A DNA stretch of 29,196 bases. It comes from JAKACA01 sp050010115. Its GTDB lineage: Bacteria; Actinomycetota; Acidimicrobiia; Acidimicrobiales; Bog-793. Below the pieces are notes generated by a model. The model searched no databases, had not been told where the DNA came from, and saw only the letters and a program-made list of their open reading frames with translations. The stretch lies in assembly GCA_050010115.1 (NCBI GenBank), contig JBEKLQ010000044.1:1-29196 (forward strand), read 5' to 3'. Each line of letters begins with the position of its first letter. Positions within the stretch are counted from its first letter, which is position 1. The translations under genes and the position numbers were made by a program. This document shows positions 15,408-23,146 of the stretch, piece after piece.

Positions 15408-16363
15408 CCGGACTGCTCCCCACGACCGTTGCGACACAGTCTCAGCGCCGTCCCTTGCAGGAAGCCATCACCGGCTTGATCCTGTTCGGCCCGGTAGTCG
15501 GCGTCGTCCTGGGGGCGATCGCCTTCTTCGATCGCGGGGTCACCACATTGGATCTGATCCTCGCCTTCGTCTTCTACGTCGTCACCGGCCATGGGCTGAG
15601 CGCTGGGTTTCATCGTCTGTTCACCCACCGGTCGTTCAAAGCGGCCAGGTGGGTGAAGCTGACGTTGGCCGTCTCGGGTTCGATGGCCTTCGAAGGAAGC
15701 CTCACCGGATGGGTCGCCAACCACCGTCGTCACCATGCGTACACGGATCGTCCCGGTGACCCGCATTCGCCCTACGAGTACGGGACAGGCCCCTGGGCGC
15801 GAGTCCGAGGCGCTCTGCACGCGCACAGTGGGTGGCTGTTCGAGCATCAAGCCACCGATGAGGCCCGATGGGCTCCGGACATATTGAGGGACCACGACCT
15901 CGTCGTGGTCAGCAAGCTCTTCCCCGTGTTCTGTGTGGCCTCGCTCGGCCTCCCTGGTCTCATCGGATGGGCAGTGACCGGCACGTTGGCCGGCGCGCTG
16001 GGCGGTTTCATCTGGGGCGGACTCCTGCGCGTGTTCCTGCTCCACCAGAGCACCTTCGCCGTGAACTCCGCCTGCCATCTGTGGGGCAAACGGCCGTTCA
16101 AGACTCGCGACGGCGACCGAGCAACGAATTTCGCGCCACTGGCAATACCTGCCATGGGCGACAACTGGCACAACCTCCACCACTCGCTTCCAAGGCTCGC
16201 CCGCCACGGCGTTGACCGCGGCCAGCTCGACTCCACCGCACGCCTGATCTGGCTGCTCGAACGGATGGGGGCGGCGACCGACGTGCGATGGCCCGACCGC
16301 GCCGCACTCGATGGCCGCCGCGTCGGACTGGACGACGTGCACATCGCCCGCGTTCCGGCGTAG
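15404..16363 (+). CDS. Acyl-CoA/acyl-lipid fatty acid desaturase
   Basis: 319-aa membrane di-iron desaturase that introduces a cis double bond into acyl chains (probably delta-9 type). The three histidine boxes are present and ordered: HRLFTH (70-75), HRRHH (107-111) and HNLHH in GDNWHNLHHSLP (256-260). Hydrophobic pairs near residues 21-63 and 170-215 are the membrane spans. FAVNSACHLWGKRPF and the extra His at 223-226 are typical of bacterial stearoyl-CoA desaturase-like enzymes. The unsaturated product is the substrate type used by the lipid methyltransferase at 2.6-3.9 kb, so both affect membrane lipid composition, although they are 12 kb apart. The gene is coupled to the small protein upstream and convergent with the acetyltransferase. 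Confidence 0.92.
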   Translation: MTGLLPTTVATQSQRRPLQEAITGLILFGPVVGVVLGAIAFFDRGVTTLDLILAFVFYVVTGHGLSAGFHRLFTHRSFKAARWVKLTLAVSGSMAFEGSLTGWVANHRRHHAYTDRPGDPHSPYEYGTGPWARVRGALHAHSGWLFEHQATDEARWAPDILRDHDLVVVSKLFPVFCVASLGLPGLIGWAVTGTLAGALGGFIWGGLLRVFLLHQSTFAVNSACHLWGKRPFKTRDGDRATNFAPLAIPAMGDNWHNLHHSLPRLARHGVDRGQLDSTARLIWLLERMGAATDVRWPDRAALDGRRVGLDDVHIARVPA

Positions 16364-16383
16364 CTCCGGGCACGCACCGGCCC

Positions 16384-16404
16384 TCGCTAGCCCATCGCTA
16401 GCCC
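16384..16404. repeat. Two tandem 11-bp copies of TCGCTAGCCC+A/G
   Basis: TCGCTAGCCCA at 16384 is followed by TCGCTAGCCCG at 16395, in the short gap after the desaturase stop. Probably a local duplication; no function is suggested. Confidence 0.7.
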
Positions 16405-16417
16405 GGATCACGCTCAC

Positions 16418-16440
16418 CGGCGCTTCCGTCCTGAGCGCCG
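16418..16440. terminator. Candidate bidirectional terminator
   Basis: CGGCGCT (16418-16424) and AGCGCCG (16434-16440) form a 7-bp perfect stem with a 9-nt loop between the convergent desaturase and acetyltransferase genes. There is no T-tract. Confidence 0.4.
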
Positions 16441-16452
16441 CCGCTTCCGATC

Positions 16453-17673
16453 TCAGAACCAGGTATTGCACCAGGGCGGGCGGTACGAGCCGAACATGGT
16501 GTCCGCCTCGGCTAGGGCGCCTGCCCGGTGCTCGTCGACCCGGCCTGCCGCGGCCAACGCGAACAGCGACGTTCCCCCGAGGTAGACCGAACCGAGGGCA
16601 TCTATCGGAAGCGTCAGGTCGGCCGTTTCGCCGGTTCGCGTGCATTGAGCTCCCTCGACTCCCGCCTCGAGGACGTACCGGCCGCCGGCGATCCCCAACG
16701 GATCCGGCACGTCGATGACGAGGCGGCAATCGGCCGCGTAACGCCGCGCCGCCAACGACGCGCAGACGTCAAGTACTCGTACCCAGAGAAAGTCGTGACG
16801 CCCTGTCTGCTGCACGACTCGCCCGTCCGCCAGCAGGAACGGCAGCGGCTCGTGAACGCTTCGGGTCCCTGCTTCGATGGAGGTCATCAAGTCGACGTCG
16901 CAGCAGTACTGCCAGAGTCGCTGGTACGCGGCGGCCGTCACGGCACACAGGTCTTCCACGACGAGCGTGCCCTGCGGTCGGAAGTTGTCCCAATTCTGTT
17001 TCCCGCGGTAGCGGAGATACCCTTCGGCCTCGCCGTCGGGAGACCGGTAGATCGCTGCATAACCCTTCGGCGGCTTCTCGCCCGGGACCTCCACCTGGCG
17101 AAGCGTGCGGTCCCACCAGCGCTCCGAACGCTTGATCGCGCCGGGCTGGGCTCGGCGGAACCGCTCGTAGATCTGAGGTGCCTTCCGGCGCAGCTCCGCC
17201 AGGTCCACACGCTGCACGCTCCCGATGCTGGGCTGCCGGAAGCGAACCGCGACCGTGTCGACGCTGTAGGCGGCTCCTTCCACGGCCGGGCCGTAGCCGA
17301 AACGGCCGTAGATCGGGTACTCGGACGCGATGAGGATGTTGACGGGCTCGCCGCGGTCCGCACTTGCGGCGAGGTCGGCCGTGATCATCGAAGTCAATAG
17401 ACCGTTGCGCCGATGCGTGGCCGACACGGTGACATTCGTCAGCGCGGCGGCCGGTATGGGGAGAGATCCAGGAACCGTCAGCTCCGTCTCGAACGAGCGC
17501 AACGTGCCGACCACCTGCTTGCCATCGACAGCCGCCCACGTCCGGCCGAAGTCGACCTCGCCGGCAAAGTACTCCGCGTACTCGTCGGTGAGGTCCTTGA
17601 AGAAACCCTCACCCATGCACGCCACCCATCCGGGCAGCTCGGAGGCGTCGATCGTCCGAACCGTCAACGGCAT
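16453..17673 (-). CDS. Eis-like GNAT N-acetyltransferase
   Basis: 406-aa protein of the Eis family: two GNAT-type domains plus a C-terminal sterol-carrier-like domain. The acetyl-CoA loop is VTVSATHRRNGLLTSM (about 81-96), followed by the family motif ASEYPIYGRFGYGPA (117-130) with the Tyr (about 127) that serves as general acid in Mycobacterium Eis. The protein ends CNTWF. A free C-terminal Phe carboxylate is the general base in Eis enzymes, so the intact terminal Phe supports a working enzyme. Length (about 400) matches the family. Family members multiply acetylate amines of aminoglycosides, peptides or other substrates; the natural substrate here is unknown. No signal peptide. It stands alone between a convergent desaturase and a secreted-protein gene. 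Confidence 0.9.
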   Translation of the reverse strand: MPLTVRTIDASELPGWVACMGEGFFKDLTDEYAEYFAGEVDFGRTWAAVDGKQVVGTLRSFETELTVPGSLPIPAAALTNVTVSATHRRNGLLTSMITADLAASADRGEPVNILIASEYPIYGRFGYGPAVEGAAYSVDTVAVRFRQPSIGSVQRVDLAELRRKAPQIYERFRRAQPGAIKRSERWWDRTLRQVEVPGEKPPKGYAAIYRSPDGEAEGYLRYRGKQNWDNFRPQGTLVVEDLCAVTAAAYQRLWQYCCDVDLMTSIEAGTRSVHEPLPFLLADGRVVQQTGRHDFLWVRVLDVCASLAARRYAADCRLVIDVPDPLGIAGGRYVLEAGVEGAQCTRTGETADLTLPIDALGSVYLGGTSLFALAAAGRVDEHRAGALAEADTMFGSYRPPWCNTWF

Positions 17674-17750
17674 TCCGTGACCCTACCAACCGCTACAGCA
17701 ATCGAAATCCCGCCGGAGTCGCCAACTGCCCTCGGCTCGAGACCGGGTGC

Positions 17751-18647
17751 TTATCCGAGGTAGCCGTGGTTGGGCACTGGGTACGGGATGGTGGCATCCC
17801 CGCAGTCATGATGACCGGGCAGCCCGAGCCCATCGACGGTCAGAGTGTCCTGCGTGCACACGTCCCACTCGAAGTAGTAGCCATCGTCACCGATCGAGAA
17901 GGAGAAGCGCAGCTGGTCTGTCACCTCACCGGTCTTCGTGTTCACGGTCTTGTGAACCTTGAACGAATAGCGCTTCATCTCGGTCGGAGGTGGCGGCTCC
18001 TTCTTCGCGTTCAAGTTGAGGCCCAGATAGCTGTACAGGTACTTGGCGGACTCCTGAGCGGCGTCAGCCGGCGGTATCAGGCCCGACAGGGTCACCGAGA
18101 TGGTGCAGATCGGACGAGCGCACTTCGGGGTCTTGTAGTTGGCCGGCAGACTGATGTTTGGAGTGACGTACACCTCGACCGTGGAGGACGTGGCAACTGT
18201 TGCCGCGCCGGCCTTGGCGCTGGCTACCACCTTGACGAAGTACTTCGTGGCAGATGACGGGGTTCGATCGAACGAGTACGAGCCCTTGCCGTCGGACAGC
18301 TTCGGCGTTGACGTCGCCGCCTCCACTGGCACGCCCTTGAAGGGGAACCAGGACACCCAGAGCTCGACGACCGGATGGCCGCTGAGCCCCGAGAGGCTTC
18401 CGGAGACCTTCGCCACGTCCAAGTTGTCCGTCGTGTCGCGGTAGAGCACGAGGACGTCACCGGTGACCTTAGGAAACGTGCTGGAGACTGCGATCGTGGC
18501 TTGCGCCGTCGCCGTGCGTGCCGGGCGTGTGGCGGCACCAACGGTCGGCGTCATCATCGCCGAGACGGCGACACAAGCTAGTGTCGCCGATACCACCGCC
18601 CGTGCTCGGATGCGGACACTGACTCGTGAGGATAGAGCTGCCTTCAT
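17751..18647 (-). CDS. Secreted beta-rich protein of unknown function
   Basis: 298-aa predicted exported protein. The start at 18647 is chosen for the Shine-Dalgarno AGGGGG upstream and because it gives a clean Sec signal: basic n-region (SSRVSVRIRARA), hydrophobic core and a VGA-AT cleavage site near residue 38. The mature part reads as one or two Ig/fibronectin-like beta domains (VVELWVSWFPFKGVPVEA, TKYFVKVVASAKAG), then a second half with CARPICTISVTLSGLIPP and paired cysteines near the C-terminus (VCTQD, HHDCGD) that could form disulfides. No enzyme motif is visible and I recognise no named family. It is divergent from the lipoprotein-like gene. Confidence 0.8.
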   Translation of the reverse strand: MKAALSSRVSVRIRARAVVSATLACVAVSAMMTPTVGAATRPARTATAQATIAVSSTFPKVTGDVLVLYRDTTDNLDVAKVSGSLSGLSGHPVVELWVSWFPFKGVPVEAATSTPKLSDGKGSYSFDRTPSSATKYFVKVVASAKAGAATVATSSTVEVYVTPNISLPANYKTPKCARPICTISVTLSGLIPPADAAQESAKYLYSYLGLNLNAKKEPPPPTEMKRYSFKVHKTVNTKTGEVTDQLRFSFSIGDDGYYFEWDVCTQDTLTVDGLGLPGHHDCGDATIPYPVPNHGYLG

Positions 18648-18683
18648 CGATCTGCCCCCTGGATTCTTAGGATGAAGCACCTC

Positions 18684-18712
18684 AGAATCTCAGCCTCCCG
18701 CAGTGCCGTCAA
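18684..18712 (-). promoter_or_regulatory. Candidate promoter of the secreted-protein gene
   Basis: On the minus strand TTGACG (18712-18707) is followed after 17 bases by GATTCT (18689-18684), about 37 bases upstream of the start codon. The -35 box is good and the -10 box weak. Confidence 0.3.
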
Positions 18713-18787
18713 CCCGAACGAATCTCTCTGCGCAAGCCGTGACGGGGACACGCTACAGGTCCAGCGGGTTGTGGCACCGTTGTATCA

Positions 18788-19582
18788 ATGGATCTGGGGG
18801 TGATCACACGTCGATCGATGGAGCGCTCCTCGACCGATGGATATCGGGGTTCGTCTGCTTCGCGTGCTCGAGCGTTCTGTGTCGTTGGCATCGCGCTGGT
18901 CGCGACCGCCTGCGGGTCCGCATCCGCGCCGCACTCCGCACCGACCTCGCCGAGTACCACGACCCCTGCCCACACCACGACCACCACGACCTTGTCACCC
19001 ACCACGACCACCACGACCCGGCCGCCGAGCACGACCACGGCGATCGACCCGGGGCTTTTGCCACAGACGGTCGCGGAACCTCCCGTCGGCGCCTCCCTAC
19101 GCAGAGCTCTCGAACCGCTGTGGGATGCCATCGTCGCGAACTCAGCCCAGCAGGCACTGCCGGTGTTCTTCCCCGAACCCGCCTACCTCCGGATGAAGGA
19201 GGGCCTTCTTCCGGATCCGGCGGCGGACTATGTGGACCGTCTGATCAGCTTCTACCGGGTTGACATCGCCGCGTATCATCAGGCGCTCGGAGCGCTGGTA
19301 GAGAGCACGACACTCCTCAGCGTCAACGGGTCGGCGGTCGATGCCGAATGGATCCCGCCCGGCGCGTGCGAGAACCTGATCGGCTACTGGCACCTCCCTG
19401 GTGTCCGCCTCGTCTACGCGCAAGATGGAGTCGTGAGGTCATTCGCCGTCGCCTCCCTCATCTCATGGCGAGGAGTCTGGTACGTCGTCCACCTCGGTCC
19501 CAATCCCCGTCCCGTGGACATCGGCACCGTCGACCAACCAGCTGTCGGTGCAGGAACGCCGGGACCGCCCGGTGGCTGCTGA
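18788..19582 (+). CDS. Predicted lipoprotein-like envelope protein with Thr-rich linker
   Basis: Up to 264 aa. The N-terminal region ends in a hydrophobic stretch AFCVVGIALVATAC; C42 could be a lipidated cysteine, though the lipobox (ATAC) is not ideal. Residues about 53-86 are a Ser/Thr/Pro linker with runs of threonine (PTTTTTTRPPSTTTA), encoded by a CACGACCAC-like low-complexity tract near 18957-19040. The C-terminal domain (about 95-250) is globular: LRRALEPLWDAIVANSAQQALPVFFP, then YVDRLISFYRVDIAAYHQAL and a closing beta-rich half (RGVWYVVHLGPNP). I do not recognise this domain. Starts at 18788 (ATG), 18800 (GTG) or 18824 (ATG) are possible; none has an ideal ribosome site. It converges on the NAGPA-domain gene. 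Confidence 0.72.
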   Translation: MDLGVITRRSMERSSTDGYRGSSASRARAFCVVGIALVATACGSASAPHSAPTSPSTTTPAHTTTTTTLSPTTTTTTRPPSTTTAIDPGLLPQTVAEPPVGASLRRALEPLWDAIVANSAQQALPVFFPEPAYLRMKEGLLPDPAADYVDRLISFYRVDIAAYHQALGALVESTTLLSVNGSAVDAEWIPPGACENLIGYWHLPGVRLVYAQDGVVRSFAVASLISWRGVWYVVHLGPNPRPVDIGTVDQPAVGAGTPGPPGGC

Positions 19583-19635
19583 AGGCCGAGGTCAACGTAC
19601 GCGCGGCTCGCCGCCTCAGCCGATCGGGCTGCTCT

Positions 19636-20754
19636 CTACCACGGCTGTTGTGTCACCCCGGGCAGCCGGCGGTACACGGCGAAGAAGTCCTTGGTAGCCG
19701 GAGACAGGAACCGGGCGGGAATCGAATTCGGGTTCGGCACGAAGATCGAGGGCGAGACGGCGTTCTGCCCGCCGTAGGTGACGAAGATGGGCCACTCGGG
19801 GTTGATATCAAGCTGCATGGCCCTCACGGCACCCACGTCGACGAGGATCTGAGCGAGGCTGACCGGGGTCTGGTCGGCAGCGGCCACATAGATCAGGTTG
19901 CCCTCGGCATCGATCCCCAACCCAGTCCGCCACACGGCCGGAACGCCGCCGAGGGTCAGACCCCAATTCGTCCAAACCGTCGACCCCGGCGTGGCCGCGC
20001 CCGAGTTGACCAACAGCGGCAGATTCTGTCGGGCCATCACGATGCCGGGACCCGGTCTCGAACCGCCCTGCCAGTCGACGATGTCGACGCGTCCGCTCGT
20101 GTACGCGACCACTGTCGCCAACCCCTTGATCATGGGGAAGTAAAGCGTGCCGTGGGTGTAGAAACCGGCAGCGGAATCCGCCTCGTAGAAGCCGGAGTTG
20201 AAGGTGGCGAGCAGGCGGGGCCACGCGGACTGAGGGACCATCTCGGGACCGCGGTTGAGCGGAGTCGGGCCGGGTCCCTCGTACCCCAGGTAGAGGGCGA
20301 ATTGCGTCGTAGTCGTCCTCATCCACGCGACATAGGCAACGATGCTGGGTTGCGTGGGATCGGGGCGAAATGTGGTCGTGAGGATGGACGGCGGTCCGGG
20401 ATCCCACTTATCCATCTCCACCCATTGGCCTTCGCCGGGCATCGGCGGCGAGATCTTTGGCTGGATCGCTGGCGGCTCGTAGGGCGGCGGCGGGACAGTG
20501 GTCGTGGTGGGCTTGGTGGTCTGCGGAGGCTCAGTCGTTGGCGTGGTGCGGAACGGGTGCTTGCCAGCCGACGTCGCTCTACCCCTTGCAGGACCACTGA
20601 CCTGCCATGCGACCAGGGCGCCGGCGAGGAGGAGCACGAGAAGGAGGAGCAGCGGCACCAGACGGCGGCGCCGGCGGCGGACGAGGTGCCTCTTCGCGGA
20701 CCTGGCGGTGGAAGGCGGGACTCTGGCTGGTCCCGTGCCAGCACCCGAGACCAT
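19636..20754 (-). CDS. Membrane-anchored phosphodiester glycosidase (NAGPA) domain protein
   Basis: 372-aa predicted membrane-anchored, externally facing protein. Residues 21-31 are strongly basic (KRHLVRRRRRR), followed by one transmembrane helix (about 32-50) and a Thr/Pro linker (TTPTTEPPQTTKPTTTTVPPPP, about 69-95). The C-terminal domain of about 200 residues has LLATFNSGFYEADSAAGFYTHG, GLTLGGVPAVWRTGLGIDAEGNLIYVAAADQTPVSLAQILVDVGAVRAMQLDINPEWPIFVTY and a closing FFAVYRRL. These match my knowledge of the NAGPA/phosphodiester glycosidase (exopolysaccharide-associated) family. The role is probably cleavage of glycosyl phosphodiesters in cell-wall polymers. GGGGGATC lies directly before the ATG. 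It converges on the Thr-linker lipoprotein, 53 bp away. Confidence 0.85.
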   Translation of the reverse strand: MVSGAGTGPARVPPSTARSAKRHLVRRRRRRLVPLLLLLVLLLAGALVAWQVSGPARGRATSAGKHPFRTTPTTEPPQTTKPTTTTVPPPPYEPPAIQPKISPPMPGEGQWVEMDKWDPGPPSILTTTFRPDPTQPSIVAYVAWMRTTTTQFALYLGYEGPGPTPLNRGPEMVPQSAWPRLLATFNSGFYEADSAAGFYTHGTLYFPMIKGLATVVAYTSGRVDIVDWQGGSRPGPGIVMARQNLPLLVNSGAATPGSTVWTNWGLTLGGVPAVWRTGLGIDAEGNLIYVAAADQTPVSLAQILVDVGAVRAMQLDINPEWPIFVTYGGQNAVSPSIFVPNPNSIPARFLSPATKDFFAVYRRLPGVTQQPW

Positions 20755-20882
20755 GATCCCCCGATCATAAGGATCCGCCTCGCCTAACTCAACTACCTGA
20801 GGCGGTCGGCGAAGTGCCGCTACACGTGTCCGCTCTGCATCGGGATATCACACGCATGCACGCGGGTCAGCGAATCGCGGTA

Positions 20883-20909
20883 GGGACCGCCCTTACGGGC
20901 GGCCCCCCG
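20883..20909 (-). other. Strong GC hairpin resembling a group II intron 3' end
   Basis: The minus strand reads GGGGGGCCGCCC-GTAA-GGGCGGTCCCTAC: a CCGCCC/GGGCGG stem with GTAA loop, outer G:C pairs and one bulged base. From memory it resembles the domain VI/3' end region of some bacterial group II introns, but the expected domain V sequence and any reverse-transcriptase gene are absent. It lies 130 bases downstream of the tRNA gene on the same strand, and 130 bases upstream of the NAGPA start. Origin unproven. Confidence 0.35.
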
Positions 20910-21008
20910 CACAGCCATGGCAGCCAACATCCGCAAGATCGCCGCTCAGATGACACACCCGCTCGGCATACTGGCAGCAACCTCGGCCCGAGTTGTGTCG
21001 TTGAGAAT

Positions 21009-21030
21009 GGGTCAGTTGTGTCACTGACCC
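21009..21030 (-). terminator. Inverted repeat just downstream of tRNA-Arg
   Basis: GGGTCAG (21009-21015) and CTGACCC (21024-21030) form a perfect 7-bp stem with an 8-nt loop, starting four bases beyond the tRNA 3' end on the minus strand. It is probably a processing or termination hairpin, although no U-run follows. Confidence 0.4.
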
Positions 21031-21034
21031 CACG

Positions 21035-21108
21035 CGCCCCCGGCAGGACTCGAACCTGCGACCGTCTGCTTAGAAGGCAGTTGCTCTGTCCGACTGAGCT
21101 ACGGGGGC
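21035..21108 (-). tRNA. tRNA-Arg (anticodon TCT)
   Basis: Minus-strand cloverleaf of 74 nt. The acceptor stem is GCCCCCG pairing with CGGGGGC; the D arm is GCTCAGTCGGACAGAGC. The anticodon loop CTTCTAA gives anticodon TCT (genomic 21072-21074), and the T arm GCAGGTTCGAGTCCTGC is perfect. The anticodon stem has four normal pairs plus one A-A mismatch at its outer end. The discriminator base is G and CCA is not encoded. It reads AGA (and perhaps AGG) codons, which are rare in this GC-rich sequence. Confidence 0.95.
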
Positions 21109-21221
21109 GTATCTCCAGTCAAGCACTTGTGCTCGGCGGCTCAACGCGGTCCGGGTCCCCAGGACAGCCGTCGGTCGCCGGTACCGTGGTCGGTGCAGAC
21201 ACCGCAGAGTTGAGGGCAGCT

Positions 21222-22388
21222 ATGGGACCAGACCACGAATCCGCGCTCGGTGAGCCGCCTATCCTCGGACCGGCCGTCAGCCCGCCTCCGAAGGCGATTC
21301 GCCTACCTCCTGGAGCCCAGCCCGAGCCCGATGACGTTGGCGGCTCGCTCGGCATGCTTGGTCAGCCCTTCAATCGGCGGACACCGTTCTACGTCGGGCT
21401 CACGGGCGCGTTCGGTGTGGCGGTCGCGTACGCGCTCGTCCGTGGCATCGCCGACATCGCGAGCGTGATCGTCATCATCGGGGTCTCCCTCTTCATCGCG
21501 ATCGGGCTGAACCCCATCGTCGAGTGGCTGACGCGGCACCGGATGTCACGCGGCTTCGCAGTGACGGCGGTGACGTTTGGTTTCCTGATCTTCGTCACCC
21601 TGTTCGTCCTGGCAGCCGTTCCGCCGATCACCCACGAGGTGAAGAACCTCGTCTCGGACATCCCTCGCTACAAGGCGGAGATCGCCGCCGGCAAGGGCTG
21701 GCTTGGCAAGCTGGCGGTCAAGCTGCACCTGACGGGCTACCTGAAGGGAAAGACGAAGGTGAACCTTCCCATCGCCGGCGGCGTGCTCGGCGCGGGCAAG
21801 CTCATCTTGTCGCTCGGTATCGGCGTGGTGAGCGTGGCGGCGCTCACAATCTACTTCCTGTTCGCGCTCCCGGGCGTGAAGGGACTCTGGCTGGCGCTCA
21901 TCCCGGCTTCGCGTCGGCAGCGGGTGGAGCTGTTGACCAATGAGGTGTTCGATCGAGTCGGGGGTTTTATGTTGGGCAACCTCATCACCTCGGTCGTCGC
22001 AGGGGTCGGCACATACGTCTGGCTGATGATCTTCGGGGTGCGGGACGCGCTGCTGCTCGGCCTGTTCGTGGCGATCCTTGATCTCATCCCGGCGGTGGGC
22101 TCCACGATCGCCGGAGTCGTGGTCTCGCTCGTGGCGCTGAGCAAAGGCTTGCCGATCGCTCTGGCGACAGCGTCGTTCTACATCGTCTATCGGTTCCTCG
22201 AGGACTACGTCCTCAATCCACGTGTCATGAAGCACACGGTGAGGATCACGCCCGGCTTGACGATCGTGGCGACGCTGATCGGCGGGACGCTCCTCGGCCT
22301 CGTAGGCACTCTCATCGCCATCCCCATCGCCGCCACCATCCACCTGCTCCTTGACGAGGTCACGTTCCCTCGTCAGAACCAGCGCTGA
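21222..22388 (+). CDS. AI-2E family membrane transporter
   Basis: 388-aa polytopic membrane protein of the AI-2 exporter/PerM family (UPF0118). The ATG at 21222 is preceded by GAGGG. Upstream in-frame sequence crosses the tRNA antisense strand and is not coding. The first about 55 residues are proline-rich and cytoplasmic; TM pairs follow (FYVGLTGAFGVAVAYALVRGIADIASVIVIIGVSLFIAIGLNPIVEWL). A long soluble loop and C-terminal helices carry the family patterns LLGLFVAILDLIPAVGSTIAGVVVSLVAL and RFLEDYVLNPRVMKHTVRITPGLTIVATLIGGTLLGLVG. Family members are linked to autoinducer-2 export, sodium-proton exchange or unknown substrates, so the actual cargo is uncertain. The stop lies 17 bp from the decayed transporter on the other strand. 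Confidence 0.9.
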   Translation: MGPDHESALGEPPILGPAVSPPPKAIRLPPGAQPEPDDVGGSLGMLGQPFNRRTPFYVGLTGAFGVAVAYALVRGIADIASVIVIIGVSLFIAIGLNPIVEWLTRHRMSRGFAVTAVTFGFLIFVTLFVLAAVPPITHEVKNLVSDIPRYKAEIAAGKGWLGKLAVKLHLTGYLKGKTKVNLPIAGGVLGAGKLILSLGIGVVSVAALTIYFLFALPGVKGLWLALIPASRRQRVELLTNEVFDRVGGFMLGNLITSVVAGVGTYVWLMIFGVRDALLLGLFVAILDLIPAVGSTIAGVVVSLVALSKGLPIALATASFYIVYRFLEDYVLNPRVMKHTVRITPGLTIVATLIGGTLLGLVGTLIAIPIAATIHLLLDEVTFPRQNQR

Positions 22389-22405
22389 AAGAACACCGGT
22401 CTCAG

Positions 22406-22993
22406 TCACGCGCCGACCACCAGGCCGATCAACAGCGACACGACAGCAGCCCCAGCCGTGGCGTCGGCCAGGGGCCCGGCGACATGAGGTGTACCAGCCG
22501 AGGTCGAGCGCATGATGAGGAGGAATGCCGCGTAGGCGATCGAGGTCCCGACGCCGTACAGGACTCCCGCCACGGGATGATGACCGGATCCGCCCTGGCC
22601 GACGATGCCAGCCACGAGGATGACGCCGGCGGTGACGATCGGCAGCGAGGCCAGGAAACGCGCCCGGACGCTCATTGAAGACCAACCACGCCACAACGAC
22701 TACGAACAGCACCTGCAGGTTGCCGAGCACGGTGGCCACGCGGCACCGACATCGCTGATGGCGTGGTTCCACAGAACGAGGTCGACCGCGAAGGCACCGC
22801 CAGCCGCGATCGCCTTCGCCCCCCTCGCCAAACTCCTGGCGCCGTACCGGCGCTGCTCGGCCACGGCGAGCACGGCCAGAACCGGCAACGCCAGGATGCA
22901 TCTGAAGAATGCGGTGGTTGCCGCTCCTACGTTCGCGAGCTGAACGAGAATCGCGGAGGAGGAGATGCAGACCGCTCCAGCGCCGGCGAGCAC
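22406..22993 (-). pseudogene. EamA/DMT-family transporter, frameshifted and truncated
   Basis: Remnant of a ten-helix drug/metabolite (EamA) transporter. The first part, from a GTG at 22993, reads AGAGAVCISSSAILVQLANVGAATTAFFRCILALPVLAVLAV to LWNHAISDVGA. Near 22740 the frame changes; the second part (VATVLGNLQVLFVVVVAWLVFNERPG) runs in another frame to about 22661, where a compensating shift returns to the first frame (RFLASLPIVTAGVILVAGIVG). In the unshifted frame a TAG at 22700-22702 stops translation. The last part ends at a TGA (22406-22408) after only the first helices of the second EamA domain, so roughly 100 residues of the usual C-terminus are missing, right where the neighbouring AI-2E gene ends. 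The start is also poor. Two sequencing errors are possible for the shifts but would not explain the truncation. Confidence 0.75.
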
Positions 22994-23146
22994 GATCGGC
23001 GCCCGGTCAATCTGGAGAAGCTGGAGGCGATCATGCCTCCGGCACGGTATCTGGCGGGTGGCCCTCCTGGTCCGATGATCGGGAGGCGAGACGTTCTCAG
23101 CGCCGGGCCGATGGCACCGGGCGACTCTGAACGAGCAGCTGATCCC

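Noticed and set aside
15296..16729. Long minus-strand open frame opposite the desaturase
   Set aside because: Antisense to a clear desaturase with three His boxes; product has no domain pattern.
18957..19040. CACGACCAC-rich tract as a CRISPR-like or regulatory repeat
   Set aside because: It is in-frame low-complexity coding sequence for a Thr/Pro linker; units are irregular and there are no spacers.
21035..21108. tRNA-Arg as an attachment site for a genomic island
   Set aside because: No integrase, no repeated tRNA 3' end elsewhere in the window and no change in gene style on either side.
20814..21221. Long in-frame N-terminal extension of the AI-2E family gene
   Set aside because: It reads through the antisense strand of the tRNA-Arg gene, giving the familiar spurious peptide PGRTRTCDRLLRRQLLCPTE. 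A good ribosome site supports the start at 21222.
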